Source: Ophiodon elongatus (taxonomy: Eukaryota; Chordata; Actinopteri; Perciformes; Hexagrammidae). From it: a stretch of 64,000 nt of DNA. A model generated the notes under the pieces. It was given only the letters and a program-made list of their open reading frames with translations. It was not told the DNA's origin and made no database searches. Positions within the stretch are counted from its first letter, which is position 1. Each line of letters begins with the position of its first letter. The stretch is taken from positions 2,991,001-3,055,000 of the forward strand of contig JACSYO010000570.1 in assembly GCA_016806645.1 (NCBI GenBank), in the 5' to 3' direction. The position numbers and the translations under genes are program-made. Positions 25,581 to 38,813 of the stretch are shown piece by piece.

Positions 25581-25698
25581 AGTGAATGATTCAGTTTTAT
25601 GCATGAAATGGTTGTTGGCAATGACCAATAATCATTTCTTGGCATTGTTGGTCATTTCCAACAACCATTTCACGCATAAAACTGCCTGATTCAATCAC
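25581..25698. repeat. Long near-perfect hairpin (inverted repeat)
   Basis: Arms 25594-25628 and 25648-25682 pair at 33 of 35 positions (left arm starts GTTTTATGCATGAAATGG), with a 19-nt loop at 25629-25647. A short outer stem (TGATTCA / TGAATCA inverted) follows a 4-nt bulge. No TA or TTAA duplication was evident. Confidence 0.85.
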
Positions 25699-25785
25699 CA
25701 CCACATGTGCGTGTGTCTTTCTTATCGTCCACAAGATTACATAAAAATAATACGGAAATAAAAAAAAATTTAAAGGTCGTAAGCA

Positions 25786-25995
25786 ACACAAGTTTCACAT
25801 TAACATGTGTGCAGAATGAGTCTGTCGCAAGGCACCATATGTAGTATAGGATTTATAGTTGCAGGGTCAGTGTGATGACTTCTTTGTTTAACTCCCTTAT
25901 TTTTCCCTTTTGGAGACTTCCTTTCATAATTTAAAATTCCATTTAATTACTTATTTTGGCCATGTGCACACAGAGGCTGATATGATATAGACCCG
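25786..25995. repeat. Diverged direct repeat, copy 2
   Basis: GTAAGCAACACAAGTTTCAC, then AACATGTGTGCAGAATGAG, then GCCATGTGCACACAGA. It matches the 24,826-25,010 block in order and orientation. Confidence 0.65.
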
Positions 25996-27700
25996 GAGTA
26001 TTCAAAACGTTTAGGTCCACCTGCAAAATGTTCACTTTGTTAGGGGTCCAGGGTTGGATTAGGTTTAAGCTCTAAAGACTCAAGAACTATACAAACAAAT
26101 CATATTTCTGTATTTATGGAAAATGCCCTCACTATGTAAACAAGTCCTTAAATGTTGGGACAAAAGGTGTGATGGCCAGCTAGAGACACTGATGTGTTAA
26201 CTAAATGTTCCTCACCATGTTTCTCGCCATAGGACTTTTTCAGCATATTCTTGAGAGAAATTGCTGATTTAGCCTGTCCTTACTGTGCCATTGATTTTAC
26301 AGTTATCCTGCTGGTATGATATGATTTTACCTCAGTGCTCTACGGACAGTTTGGTTTAAAGTGGGTATGTTTGGTGCCATAGTGGTATTTTACTACTCTT
26401 CATAATGGGCCCTGTTTTATTGCAAATTGCACAGACTTATCTTGTGCTTCTCTCGGATTGAAAGAATGCATATTCCTCAGTCTACTAATACCTGAACTCC
26501 ACCTTTTCAAACTGAGCTCCTACCTTCAACAACGAGCTCACTCAATGTGGCTACAAGCGGCAGAAAGATTACAGGAGGTGTGAAATCAATGTATCACTCA
26601 CAAGAGTTCTTGGTCCCGCTCAATTAAATTGTATTTCAGTCAGGATCTGGATCAGTCAGCCTATTTAGCATGTGAGACGTAGATTATTTATTTATTGTTT
26701 ATTTTATTGCTCAATAAATCTTGCATATTGGACCAATAACTTAAAATATACACACAATTAAGTGTCTCTGAACACTGGTCCTGGACTTGAAGTATGTATC
26801 ACTAAGCTGTACCGTTTGACATCTTTGGCTAGTTTTCTCTTATTCTGTAAAACAAGGATGAATTAAACGGAACACATTTGAATTGGTACCAATCATATTA
26901 AGTTGACAATAGTAATAATTTAATTTAAGTGCATTTGTAAGTACTTCACTGACTTTGAATGTTGTAATATCAGAACACAGACACATCTGTGAAAAATAAA
27001 CTACAGCAAACTGCCAACTTTGATGCATCACCTCTGCATCTGTTTCCCATTCACAAATGGGTTTTTGCACAAAATAAGAGAGCAGACCATATTTTAAAGT
27101 CTATCTGGTGAAAAGGAATAACCACATATTTGATTAACATCTATACCTGCCATGACACGATTGGATAGAGAGTTCATCACCAGAGGTGAACATGGTGGAC
27201 TGATTCATGGAGCTTAGGAATCTGAGAATTTGCTAGTCAGAGCCAAATGTGGCACATGTGGATCCTGGTAATACACAGGAGATGGAGATGAAGGTGATGA
27301 CTCATCTGTCTCGACAGATATACAGTACTGTAAGATATTATTTGGGGAATAAAAGCAAAGAACAAAGGCTTTAATATAAATCTTCCATCTTCCTCAGCCA
27401 GATGTTATCCTCCACAACACAATCAGACACCCAATACTTCTTTTCATCTCATACTATAGATTAGTGGGAACTTGTGTGTTCTTAGATAACTGTGATTTAA
27501 TGGTAATTGAACAATGGCGGAGAGCAATTGAGAGTGGAGACAGCATCCTCTGTGGATCCTTTACCTCTGTATGCAAACGGTTGAGGGTCCAGGCTGGCTG
27601 GGATGTTGATATTAATATGCTGGAGAACCAGTTTCTCAGAGCACCTCACCAGATTTTAATTGCTCTTGTATAATTAATTATTGTATAGCTTCTACTTTTA
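25996..27700. other. Gene-poor intergenic DNA
   Basis: AT-rich unique-looking sequence with no convincing exon or transposon until a LINE tail begins. Confidence 0.5.
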
Positions 27701-27850
27701 TACCAGTTGTATATATCTCTTATTATATATATTCTTATTGATTTTTTTATTGGTGTCTCTTTCTATCTGTACTTTTTTTCTATCTTTGTGTTGCTGCAAC
27801 AAGTGAATTTCCCCTGAGCGTCAATAAAAACGTATCTTATCTTGTCTTAT
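27690..27850 (+). mobile_element. L2-like LINE 3' tail
   Basis: GTTGCTGCAACAAGTGAATT, then TCCCCTGAGCGTCAATAAAA, then short TCTTATCTTG-type repeats: the typical 3' end of fish L2-type LINEs. Any coding part upstream is too decayed to define. Confidence 0.65.
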
Positions 27851-28104
27851 TATCCAGGAAATGGTTATCTTAACTTAACATAGAGACTGGAAACAGAGGG
27901 ACACTTTTTATTTTTACACTTGACCAGGCAGGGTACAGCAACATAAAAAACAGTTTTTAAACAGTGAATCCTGCCATGAGTCAAGCATACACATACATCT
28001 ACATTTTATATCCTTAAATATTAGTTAATTTTAGTCAATTTAAAACTATTTATAAAACTATTTAAGACAATTAAGAGTATGAGGAATTCATCTTTTCCTT
28101 CAGA

Positions 28105-28260
28105 CAGCCAGGCTGGCTGTTTCCCCTTGTTTCCATCCTTTGTAAGCTAACAGGCTGCAGACTCCAGCTTCATATTTAACGCACAGACATGAGGCTGGTA
28201 TCAATCTTCTCAGCTAACTCTTGGCAAGAAAGTGATTCCCCAAAAGTACTAAAGAGTTGA
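28105..28260 (+). repeat. Teleost dispersed repeat, copy 3
   Basis: CCAGGCTGGCTGTTTCCCCT, TTTGTAAGCTAACAGGCTGC and CTTCATATTTAACGCACAGA follow the order of the repeat also present near 8.6 and 19.2 kb. This is the longest and best of the three. Confidence 0.65.
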
Positions 28261-31200
28261 ATGAAGTATCTTAATTGAATCCAAATTGTTTTCAGTTAAG
28301 GATGATTAAGGATGACCACTCAGAGCTAACTGATACAAAATGAGTACATTTACAGTACATACACACTAGTATGCCGGTTCTGAGTCCTATTCTACTTTGA
28401 ATGACGTTGATATGGAACATGAAAAAAACTTTTTTTAAATCCCTGTATGACCATTAAAGTATCCAGGTTTCTGATCACCTGTATGCAATTGTGTCTTGAT
28501 TTCTCACCATATTTGCCATTATGTTGTGTACCAACAAAGAATGTTCAGAAACCTTGATGAGGTGTTTACATGCCACAGTATCCTTTTTTCTAGTATTCGA
28601 GTATTTCAGATAGCATAACCAGGTTTCTCAAAACCGGCATTAGGGTTTCTGAAACCAGGAAATTATGTTTACATGAGCAACACATAACTGGGATACATCA
28701 GAGACCCGGTCATGATCAGTATACTCGTGCATGTGTAATTATATTACATGTTAAATGTTCGGCTTGAATATTATTATTTTTTGCCATAATGTATTCTATA
28801 TTGACAGTGTGAATTGCTTTCCTATGTTCAGTCTTCTCATTTGAAATAAAATTTAGTTTAACCAACATCGGGCTGCCAAAGAAATGGATCAGCAGATAAT
28901 GAAATAACAAACCTGTCAGTTAGCATCTGTCAGCATTGCTAATTAAAGTGTATGCAAAGACGGTATGGGGGCTTCTGTATGTAGATCTCTCTGCAGTCAA
29001 GACAACACATGTAGAGTACCCACCACCTTGAGGTTTCCTACATGACTCGCCAACCACAGTGTTAAGGAGCCCTCCCATTGGGGTTCATGCTGACATTCTG
29101 CGTTACAGCGCATCTAAGCCGCAACATGCTGGGACGACACCACCAACTTCCAACACCCACCTCCTCTCTCTGCAGAGGGGGCGATGAGTCATTACATGAA
29201 TAGGAAGTGAGATGGTCATTAAATCAAAAGTATGTATTTGCTGTACAGTCAAGTCCTCAAGAATCTCTTTTCTCAAACATGATGATTTGAAAGTGCTGAT
29301 CTGTCAGATGTTTTGGAGGAAAGGTGGACCATAAAGTGATGGATTCAACCTGTCTTCTCTTCCTTTCTCCAGCTGCACAGACGAAATGAGGCAATTCCCT
29401 CTGAGTGACAAAGTCCAAAACTTCATCACAATAATGGGCTATGATTCATGCATTTCAGATAGGAGCACCAAATTGGCATAAGTGACAATGGAGACACTGT
29501 CCCTAGAGTGTACACGTTGTCCAGACAGACAGATATGTGTGAGAATGGACATTAATTAGCTTATTTCATTCAGCAGATCCTCCATCCATGGCTCCATTTT
29601 CATCCTTCCTGCTATTATTCTCCTTAAGACTGAGGCTGTATGTAAAGTTGACTGTCGTTCATTTTCCTTTGATAAATACCGTGCAGTTAATGACCTCAGA
29701 TACACTTTATGTGTTTATGTAAGTGTGTTTGCATGTGTCCACCCATGGATTTATGATATTATGTTAGGAGACTAACACACTTGGCAGAATTTCATTGGAA
29801 AGAACAGCAATCTGCCTGTTTTATAAATCAGTGTTTAATGCAGAGTCTTGCTCTATAAACTTAATATTTAAACTTTGTCAACTTAAATTCCTGAGATATC
29901 CAATGTCTTTATCAAAACAGAAGTATTGATGGGCTCCTTGAATTTCAACATTTCACTCTGTTGAAAAATATATCTCATTCTTCCAGTTCTCTCTGGCACT
30001 TAATCTCCATCACCTCAACACCTCTGGTTCTTTGTTTCCATCCTCAGCACCTCTCTTTTTAGGACCTGATTTTTGGACGAGGGATGTTTAGGGTTTAATG
30101 TTCTGGGTTCATCTGTAGGACTGAACTCTGTTGTTCAGATAAACCATTAAATCAAGTCCTTGTGTCAGAACTCTGTTTGACGAATTTGCTGTGAGACAGG
30201 AAATGAATTAAAGGGATTGTAACCAGGGCATGATGATGAACATGACAATTTAATTGTTAGGTATGCCAAACATTTGGCAGTAACACATAAACCAATAATA
30301 GGAAAAATAGCGATATGTTGAATAGGTCTGCCTTCAATTAATTTATTCCAATTATCGTAAGTAAGAGAGTCTTTGAGTCAGTGCGCAGCAGGGCAGCAGA
30401 ACATGCAGAAATTTTAAATTTGTCTCACGAATGATGAATTGCTATTTACTTGGGTTCAAATGAAGATTTCTATTCAAGCAAATCCTTTTATTTATGTGGT
30501 ACCAAATTACATTTGTCTTTCCAGGAAGTTTCCAAGCAAAAATAATTATCTGTAGGCTGTTAAATTGAAATACACATACTTTCTTGGTACTGTTACAGGA
30601 CTTTTAAGACAAAACACATCTGGTGAAACAAACTCTCAGGGTCATTTGCAAATTCTATTCATCTGGCTCTGTTACTGCTGGATAATAATGGCTGAAGGCA
30701 CATAGTATAATGAGATTGTTCACTATGATCTCATTGTTACTGTGTGTAGTCACTCAATGGTCCCTGCATCAAGGAGACATTGTCTGTCTTGGTGATGCAA
30801 GTATTTTGTTAAAGACCACAGTGGAAGACTTGGCATGAAGTCTTCTATGACCTGCAGCTTTTCATGATGGATGGACAGGATATCTGTAACTGAGCGGAAC
30901 TGGTCACTGTGAAAATGGCAGCATGCATAAACAGGAAATGACTGTAGAGGAGTACCCTGAGGAGTATGATGTTGGTAATTATCTTGCCTACATAAACATA
31001 AATCTAGTTTATGATTGATTCGTGATTGGGATCTGCTCCCAACTTTAATGGGTTCCTCCTGGACCCGTGCTACACTCTTCCACCTGGCTTCACGAAAATT
31101 GGTCCAGTAGTTTTCTCCGTAACCCTGCTGACATACAGACAAACAAACCAAACCGAAAACAATCTCCTTGACAGAGTAACACTTCTTGAATCGAGTATGC

Positions 31201-33368
31201 TCTTGAAACTAAACACCTACATTTCAGGCTACCTCCTTGGAGTAGGCAACTTTTTTTTATTTTAGTTGCTAAAATCAAACTTGTTTCATTGGGAACTTTT
31301 TCTGCAAAGACCCTAATGTTTAAAACAAACTGAAACTTTTTTTAGTAAGGCCCGCCAAGTCAGTATCTATCTTTAATTTAATTTGGCTTACTGCTATCAC
31401 TTATTACATTTTGACTTGTTTTCATATGCTAAATAATCATAATTGGGTTTATTGCAAAGTAGGTTAAGGAATTTGCCTTAGTGTTTGGTGCATGCAATCA
31501 ACAATAACAATAAAGATATTGAGGAAATAAAAATACAGGCGAAGTACAGCAAGACTCAAGAGCACAAATATAGAAAAGACAAATTTGTATCAAACAATAA
31601 AAGATATACTATATCGACCATATAATCTGAATTATGAAGCACTTTGTAACTGCTTAAACAACAAATTATAATAAAATAATTAGTATTCACTCAACCCTCC
31701 AAATTGTTACCATAAAAGCAAAAATGTTGCATTTGCTCATAGATTTTTTTTATTACGACATTCATGTGAGTCCAGATATTTTTTTAAGTGAAGAACAGCT
31801 TAAATTTGTCATGTTGGAATAAGAAAAGTTGTCTGATGTTCAGTAGCTACTCTGAAAGCAAACAATAATAAAAGGTGATCATCATCTATCCTAATGTGTT
31901 CTGTAGTGATTATTACAGGTTGATCGATGACTCCCTTAGAGTTAGTCCTCCTGAGCTTATAGTCTGTACCCCGGAGACGTATTGTAATTGATCAAATACA
32001 TTAATAAAGGTTAAATTAATATAATTTGGTATATGTCTGAATTCAAAATAAAAGTCATAAATGAAAGTATATATTATACTGTAATGATTTTATTTTAATC
32101 CTTATCAGACATCACCAGGCTTTTTATATCACCGGTATGCATAATATTTCTCATAAAATATATCTATATAATCATGTTTATCACACGGACTCATTCATAA
32201 GCACACACTGAGTGACTCATCTATCACTCTGTATCAGTTATTCCAGTTTTTCCCCTGGCTCTCCCTCTCTTTTCTCTTTTATTGTATTACAGAGCATGCC
32301 CAGTCAGTGTGACTCAACCTGCAGAGAGATGCTGCTACAGGACACCCCCACCAGGTTAAAGTATGCTGCCTTCAATCCCTAAAGCTACGGGATTGCGTTT
32401 TATAATAATTGCTTAAAACACACTTTAATCTAGTTGTAAGCGAGTATAAGGACCTTTTAGGTGTTTATTAACGTATGTGTCGTCAACATAAAGGATACAT
32501 TAACTAGTGTATTTATAGTTAGCATTATGAATGCTTGATAACACAGTTTAACATTGCTGTCATTGTTATACATAACTGTATATAATGATGTATGGTATAC
32601 ACTAATTCTTACAGTATGTTAGAAGAGACTTACTATGTCTGCTGTTTTGGTGCTGATCACACTAGCCGAGTTTGATCCAAACTACACATCTGTGGAGGAA
32701 AACGAGTCCAGCTACACACCATTGCGGCTTGTAAAATTATCTACTTCATTTCCATTTCGATATTTTTATTTCAAAGAAAAAAAAGCTTTTGGCGCAGTGA
32801 AACATATGAATGTTTGTTGTTAACACAGTAGAATTTACATTGAGACTTGGTATGGAAGAGAAAAATGCTATAAGTTCATCTTTATTGAAGCTCTGCTGCT
32901 GTGCATGAAGGTATTTTTTTTACAACCGGTATAAGATTTATGGAAAAGTAGTTAAAACTGCTCTTATTAGCATAACATTTGTAAACACAGAGTCCTGCCA
33001 AATAACTTCACCAGTAGATTATACACCACAGATGTTGAGAACCACAGCAGCAGCCAACATAAACTTATAGAAATGGTGAGCGAGGACACTGTGACAGACA
33101 GCAAACACATTATTTGAGCTCATTTCCTTTCTGTGCTCGAGATGTAAACTCAAAATGCACAATTGTTTCTGGCCAGTACAACATCTGCCAATTCAACTTT
33201 TCTCAAAAAATGTACATCGTGGTTTAGCTTCACTCACTGTAATTTCATTTCAAGGAAGTTCTGTTGATCCAGGCCAGACATTCGTGAGTTGTGAGGATGG
33301 CTTACAGGAGAATAGTTGGAATGCTTGTCATACATAAAACGTCTACATAAATTAGTGTATTAAGTCAA
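28261..33368. other. Gene-poor intergenic DNA
   Basis: 28,570-28,690 (AACCAGGTTTCTCAAAACCG, AAACCAGGAAATTATG) and 31,040-31,145 (TTCCTCCTGGACCCGTGCTA, then CTGCTGACATACAGACAAAC) look like dispersed repeat fragments. A small exon-like stretch at 32,292-32,354 has an acceptor and donor but no neighbours. No gene recognised. Confidence 0.5.
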
Positions 33369-33825
33369 GTGACGTCACTTGAGAGAATTTATCAAATTAT
33401 AGAGGGAAGGAACAACGCCTCCCTTTACATTAGTGAGTCCTCAGTGGAAAGGGTGAACAGCTTCAAGTACCTTGGTGTTCGCATCACTGAGGGCCTGAAC
33501 TGGACGCTACATACTGACTCAGTAGTGAGAAAGGCAAGAGAGAGACTGTTTCAACTGAGGACATTTTTGAGTATCCCCTCAAATACTGAGGAATTTTTAT
33601 TCCTGCACCATCACCGCCTAGTATGCAATCGGCACCAAACAAGCACCAAACCAAACCCTGCAAAGAGTGGTTCTTTTGAACATAGGCGGTGCTCTGTTGT
33701 GCCTAAGGAATATCTATAACCCTTCTCTTCCCATGCTCATTTATTGCAGGAATTGATGGGATTATACACTTCACTGGAAATGTACCTTATCTGATTACAT
33801 GTGACAAATAAAATATAACAAAATT
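33369..33825 (+). mobile_element. Decayed LINE (reverse-transcriptase C-terminal fragment and tail)
   Basis: The frame 33,369-33,719 contains VERVNSFKYLGVRITEGLNW, then HTDSVVRKARERLFQLR, the typical post-RT segment of L2/CR1-type and related LINEs of fish. It shifts frame further on (CNRHQ...). It ends with GTGACAAATAAAATATAAC, a LINE-type tail. It is 5'-truncated and non-functional. Confidence 0.85.
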
Positions 33826-36143
33826 GATTGAATTTGTACAGATCAAACCCTCCCAATATACGTTACAGCTATAACTCTGTATGCCACAGTATCCCCATCT
33901 GTAACGTTTTGACTGCACAAGACCTGTGAGAACCTCAGCTCCTGCTCACATGCAATGCATTGACATGATTCATCTTTGATGAGCATGTCAGTTTCTGGGC
34001 AAGGATCTCAAAATGTTTCTCACAGCTCTGGTGTAACATTCCTACCGCATTAACCAGCCTCGGTCTACTACATTCATTGACAACTTTATCAGTTTTACTG
34101 ATGGGTTTACTTTTTTCCCCCCATTTTTCAGTTGACCAACTTGATTATTAAGTGGCCAATCAGACTTTATCTACTCGTTCTTATAATAGTTATGGATCTC
34201 ATCTGCCTCCAGGTTCAATGAGTCGTTTGTTCTAAGATGCACTTCAAGGCGGCGTTTTCCGATCTTTGTCACGCACGCTGTTCTCCACCTTACAGCCTGA
34301 ACACTGTGGTCACCCTCTTTCTCACAGGTGTTTCTTTTTTTCATCTAAAGTGTTTTCCCCCAAAGGACTGCAGCCGACTGGATGTTGTGCAATGTACTGT
34401 TCTACATATATGAGTGTAGTGTCCACTCCAATCCCAGAGAAACTTCTGTACTTGTCTGGGTGCGTTTATACTTATCCATTTAGACACGACTCAAGTATCA
34501 AGATAGGTTCAGCTGGTTGCATTCATTGAAATCTACCTAATAAAATGGTAACATAAAGCAAGCACCTCATGGACAATGCATGCGTGTCCTATACAAGAGC
34601 TGGAGCCTCCACACGCATATACACCACCTGCACCACGAGAACACATGCATTTCTCTTCCACCCCATCATCTAATAACGTACCATGATGACATGTCCACAC
34701 TTAAGAGGTCCTGACAGATGAATGCGGAAAAGAACGCTCACATTCGATATATCAAATGCATCTAGAGACAGTGTGAGTTGAGGAAAAGAACATGTCTTAT
34801 GGCCACCAGGACCTGTCTCATGTCATCTAGTTTATACTGCTCTCTAGTGGTGCAACGGCATCCTCAGGCCTCAACTGAAACCATAAAGAGGTTTCAGTTT
34901 TAACCTGTAGATTTTGCTGCAGTGTTCAGACATAAACGGACACCTTTCTTAATGTGGATGACTGAACTTGACTTTTTACAGACATACTGTGTAGCACTTT
35001 CAGTGTATATTCCCTAAGCGGCATTTGTGTATTTGTACTTGTTTTGAATTATATATTTTATAATGCGCAGTATTTTGCTTTACTCCCTGTTTGGTCATTC
35101 AAAACTTTCTCAAAACAAAATGTCTATTGAGGCCTTTTGGTGCTCATACAGCGCCGCATACTGTATATTTTGGAGGACTAGAGCCACAACATTTGGCAGA
35201 TTTAATACACAGATAATACATGCAAATTTAATAAATCAATAATTTGGATTAATAATTCATTCATAACAACATAACAGGCTGAGAGGCCAGCAGATTTATA
35301 CATTGAGCCTGAACACTAGCCTTTCTTTTGCCTCCTTGGTGAAAATGGGTGCTGCTGTTATAATGACACCAGCAGTGAAGGAAAAGAGACAGGCCTTTTT
35401 CACAGCAGACACTCTTGACATTTCAAAACAGCAAAAGCACGGGTGTAAATCCTAAAATGAATGAAGACTGAATACCATCTAGATGTTTGAATTTCAGGGT
35501 CCTGGTGTTGTTCATGCTGGCTCACTGTGACAAAGTCATGGCGTACTAGGACACTTAAATAGAACAGAGCCATTGTTAATGTTATAAGTATTTACCTGTG
35601 CTTTTCCTAGTATGACAAGTCAAAATGTCTCCCGTGAAAAAGTTCTACTGTTTTGCACAAAGAGGTCAGCCAAATTTCATGAAACAGCCACCACTCTCAC
35701 GTGGCGGACTGTGACTACTGATTAATGCTTAACCTATTGTAGTCCTCCTAACACAAATAATGATGACAGCATGATAACACAAAGTTATTTTCCCTTCTCC
35801 GTGATCCATATAACACCCTTCTGCAGTCTTAAATCTACCTTAAGAGCTACAAATCAACAGGTACAGAAAAGTCATTCAAAACCACTTTATCTTTTTTTTT
35901 GTGCATTTCAACAACTTAAAAACAACAGTAATTACAAAACAGTAAATGTCCTTTGGTCCTGCAAGCATCTTTCAACAGTCGTTACCAGAAACAGACACCC
36001 AGTCCTGACCGACTTCAACGAACAATCTGGTTATGGTCACAAGAAGGAATCTGCCTTCTTCTTCCAAAATTCAGGATTAGCATGGCAGAGACACTGATTA
36101 TTTGTACCTCCAAATGAAGTCCATTTGGACATAAGGACAGGGA
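33826..36143. other. Intergenic DNA and probable tmem18 3' flank
   Basis: AT-rich sequence. A plus-strand frame at 35,771-36,097 is judged chance. The tmem18 3' UTR must lie in the right-hand part, but no clear poly(A) hexamer was found near the stop. Confidence 0.45.
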
Positions 36144-37584
36144 TCAGTCATTCTTCTCTCGCTTCTCTCTGCGGGCCTTTCGCTTGAGCTGGAGCGTCTT
36201 CAGCTCAGTCATAGTGTAAAATGTCCTGTACACCCATACCATCTGTCAAAGTACAACACAAACAATCACGTATAATGTCGTATTTTTAACATTTTATTTG
36301 ATGTAACAAGGTTGAGGATGAACAATAAAAACTTACCACAATTATGACTGTATTCAGCAGAAGAGGAATAGAGTACACCAAAGATATGAACATGCCCTTG
36401 GAATCAAAGTACTGGAAATTTGAAAAGGACCTGCAAAAAAGAATTACGCTTCATGAAATTTTCTTAATGACTGAATGTGTCTGGTTTTTGAACAACAGAG
36501 CGATGGAAGTAGCAAATATTCTGCTGAACAATGATCTTACCTCCAGTTTATGGCTGCCAGCTCATTTAAATATTCAGCACTGTACACCAGGCCAACTGTG
36601 AGTTAGAAATAATGTCAGTCAGTAAACAATACACTCAAATATATACTGTTAAACATATCCAACAAGGTTTACAGGATTTATTGACTGTTAACTGGTTTTG
36701 AGATCTGATTCCATCTTTACTGGGAACACACACTGAGAAGTAGTTGGCCTTACTTGATTTACAATAGGATGACACTTTAATTCCCAGGAGGGACATTTAA
36801 AATAACATGAGCAAACCAGGGAGATAGATAGGAACATGACACAAAGGAGAAGAAAAATACATACAAATAACAATAAAATTAAACAAATTAAAGTTAGAAA
36901 GAAATATACAGTATGTTACCCTACACATGTGTGCATGAATAAAATGTAGTAAATAATATAATGCTGTGAGCCCTGTATACCAATTTTAGGCCAATCTTTT
37001 GATAAATGACTGACAAACATACCGGGGAAGTGTGTGTTTGTAATTCGTAATCAGGGTGTGAAAAATACAGGTATGCCACAGGAAACTGTGTCAATAAATA
37101 ACGTCAGTAAGTTGATAGTTGACTTAATATTACAACTCACTGAGTGTGTAATTATACTCGCTCTAAATAAGCAGATTCCAGCCATCTAGTTATTGTCGAT
37201 ACCTCTTTTATTCACTCACCCATGAGCAGGAAGTGACAGATCTGAGCTCTGTAGTACCTACACGTCACCACAGTCAGAAACAAACACACAACATGAAACA
37301 CCAACAGCCCGATCAGCCAAGTCTCCGACCACTGCACCTGTGAAGAGCAGATAAAAGCACACAACGGGAAGCTGTCACCAAAATATAACCGCTCCAAGTG
37401 GGTAGTGATGGTTAATTAAAGCGAGATAGCTAACTAAGAGTAACGTTTACTCACAGCCAGTTAGCTAGTCCGAAAATAAAATGCAACTTACAGACATCAG
37501 AAACGTCCATAAGGACGTGATTTTTAAATTGCTGAACCCATCGATGGGGACGGAACTAATGTTCTTCGCTTTCTGGTCCGTCAT
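36144..37584 (-). CDS. tmem18: TMEM18, transmembrane protein 18
   Basis: Small multi-pass membrane protein of the nuclear envelope; in mammals it is linked to body-weight regulation and reported to bind DNA. Minus-strand coding exons in order: 37492-37584, 37220-37337, 36541-36595, 36337-36430, 36144-36242. All are GT-AG with matching phases; the total is 459 nt, giving 152 aa against about 140 in mammals. The N-terminus is slightly longer. Recognisable family segments are WSETWLIGLLVFH (TM1), YSAEYLNELAAINWR, QYFDSKGMFIS and LLLNTVIIVVMVWVYRTF (last TM). The C-terminal tail is very basic (LKRKARREKREKND), as expected for the nuclear-localising end. The start ATG has A at -3 and is the first in frame. 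smc6 is divergent, about 2.2 kb away. No convincing poly(A) hexamer was found within about 250 bp downstream. Confidence 0.95.
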
Positions 37585-37648
37585 TTTCACGAAACCCTGC
37601 TCAGCCTGAGCGTCTGTAAACAAGTCCAGGCTGTTTGTCGCAGTAGAA

Positions 37649-37656
37649 TGACGTCA
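37649..37656. promoter_or_regulatory. tmem18: CRE-like site upstream of tmem18
   Basis: A perfect palindromic TGACGTCA, a full CREB/ATF-type site, lies 65 bp upstream of the tmem18 ATG and next to a CTT/TTC microsatellite. The motif is seen directly; use in tmem18 transcription is inferred from position. Confidence 0.45.
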
Positions 37657-37665
37657 CAGAAGCGA

Positions 37666-37689
37666 CTTCTTCTTCTTCTTCTTCTTCTT
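37666..37689. repeat. (CTT)n microsatellite
   Basis: About eight CTT units in the 5' flank of tmem18. It could vary in length between individuals. Confidence 0.9.
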
Positions 37690-38439
37690 TGTAGTTGGTA
37701 TCCACGTTGCATTACAGCCACCCTCGGGTTTATTGTCCTTTCTTATATACAGTCTATGCTCAGTGGACATAACTTCTTAAGAGTTGAGCCGTCCTTAAAA
37801 TACAATCCCTAGTGAATGCGCTCAGTAGCCCACCTCTGAAAATACTGCAGTATTTATCTAGTTGCAGTATTACAAATTGGGTGTCTGTTGGCATTCACGG
37901 GAGAAATGCTGTATTAACAGCTAACTTTTTTCTCTACAGTACAAACTTGTATGATGCCCATGCATCAACAATAAGGCTCCAGAATGCTAAACTCCAACTA
38001 CAATTCAATTGTTTTCACTCACACAAATTCTAAATTCACCAAGAATTAAGTCTTTTGCCACTTTAAGTTTTTTTGTCAGCCTCTTTACATGACTTAATCA
38101 ACAACAATATTTTTGTCAAGCTCAAAATCAAATTAAACACAAAATAGATAAAAAATAAATAAATAAATGAATCCAAAACAAACAGCAGGACTATCTCAAA
38201 TTAACTTAAAGCAATTAATCAAGTTTCAGTGACGTACGACTTTTAAGGACTGGTAAAGTACAGTATGATTCAGTATGATCTGTAAATATAATATTTGTAG
38301 TTATATTTTAGTTACTGTGGATTTTTAAACCTTTTTTACTTAATTAATATTCTTTACTGTTCTTTACTTATTTATAATACTTGTTTTGATTCATTTTACT
38401 ATGTCGCTTGTTTGCACTTTCTGTATGCTGCTGGACTAA
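37690..38439. other. Intergenic DNA between tmem18 and the LINE tail
   Basis: AT-rich, with no gene. The right part may already belong to the LINE whose 3' end is described next. Confidence 0.45.
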
Positions 38440-38795
38440 TCCAGGATTATCTTCTTTTATCTCTTATCTTATTTAAATCCAGATTGAAGACTCTTCTGTT
38501 TGCTGTTGCCTTCAATTGAACCAGATTCAAGGATCTTAATCAATTTCTGCATTCCACTACTGTATTTTAATTCTTAAACTGCACTGCAACCTTTATTCTA
38601 TTTTTAGCTTTTTAATGTTTTACTGACTATTTTTAATATTTGTTATTATTATGTAATTATTTTATAATTGTTTTTAAATCTTATTTTCTTTTGCATATTG
38701 TTTTGATGCTTTTAATGGTTTTACATGAAGCACTTTGAATTGCCTTGTTGCTGAAATATGCTATACAAATAAACTTGCCTTGCCTTGCCTTATCA
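38440..38795 (+). mobile_element. LINE 3' end
   Basis: CAGATTGAAGACTCTTCTGT, then AAGCACTTTGAATTGCCTTG, then AAATATGCTATACAAATAAA, ending in CTTGCCTTGCCTTGCCTTA repeats: a familiar fish non-LTR retrotransposon tail. No coding part remains. Confidence 0.75.
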
Positions 38796-38813
38796 GAGGT
38801 GTATGACGTCACC

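Noticed and set aside
32292..32354. Exon-like stretch with acceptor TATTACAG and donor AG/GTTAAA
   Set aside because: Too short and isolated, with no compatible neighbouring exons and no recognised family.
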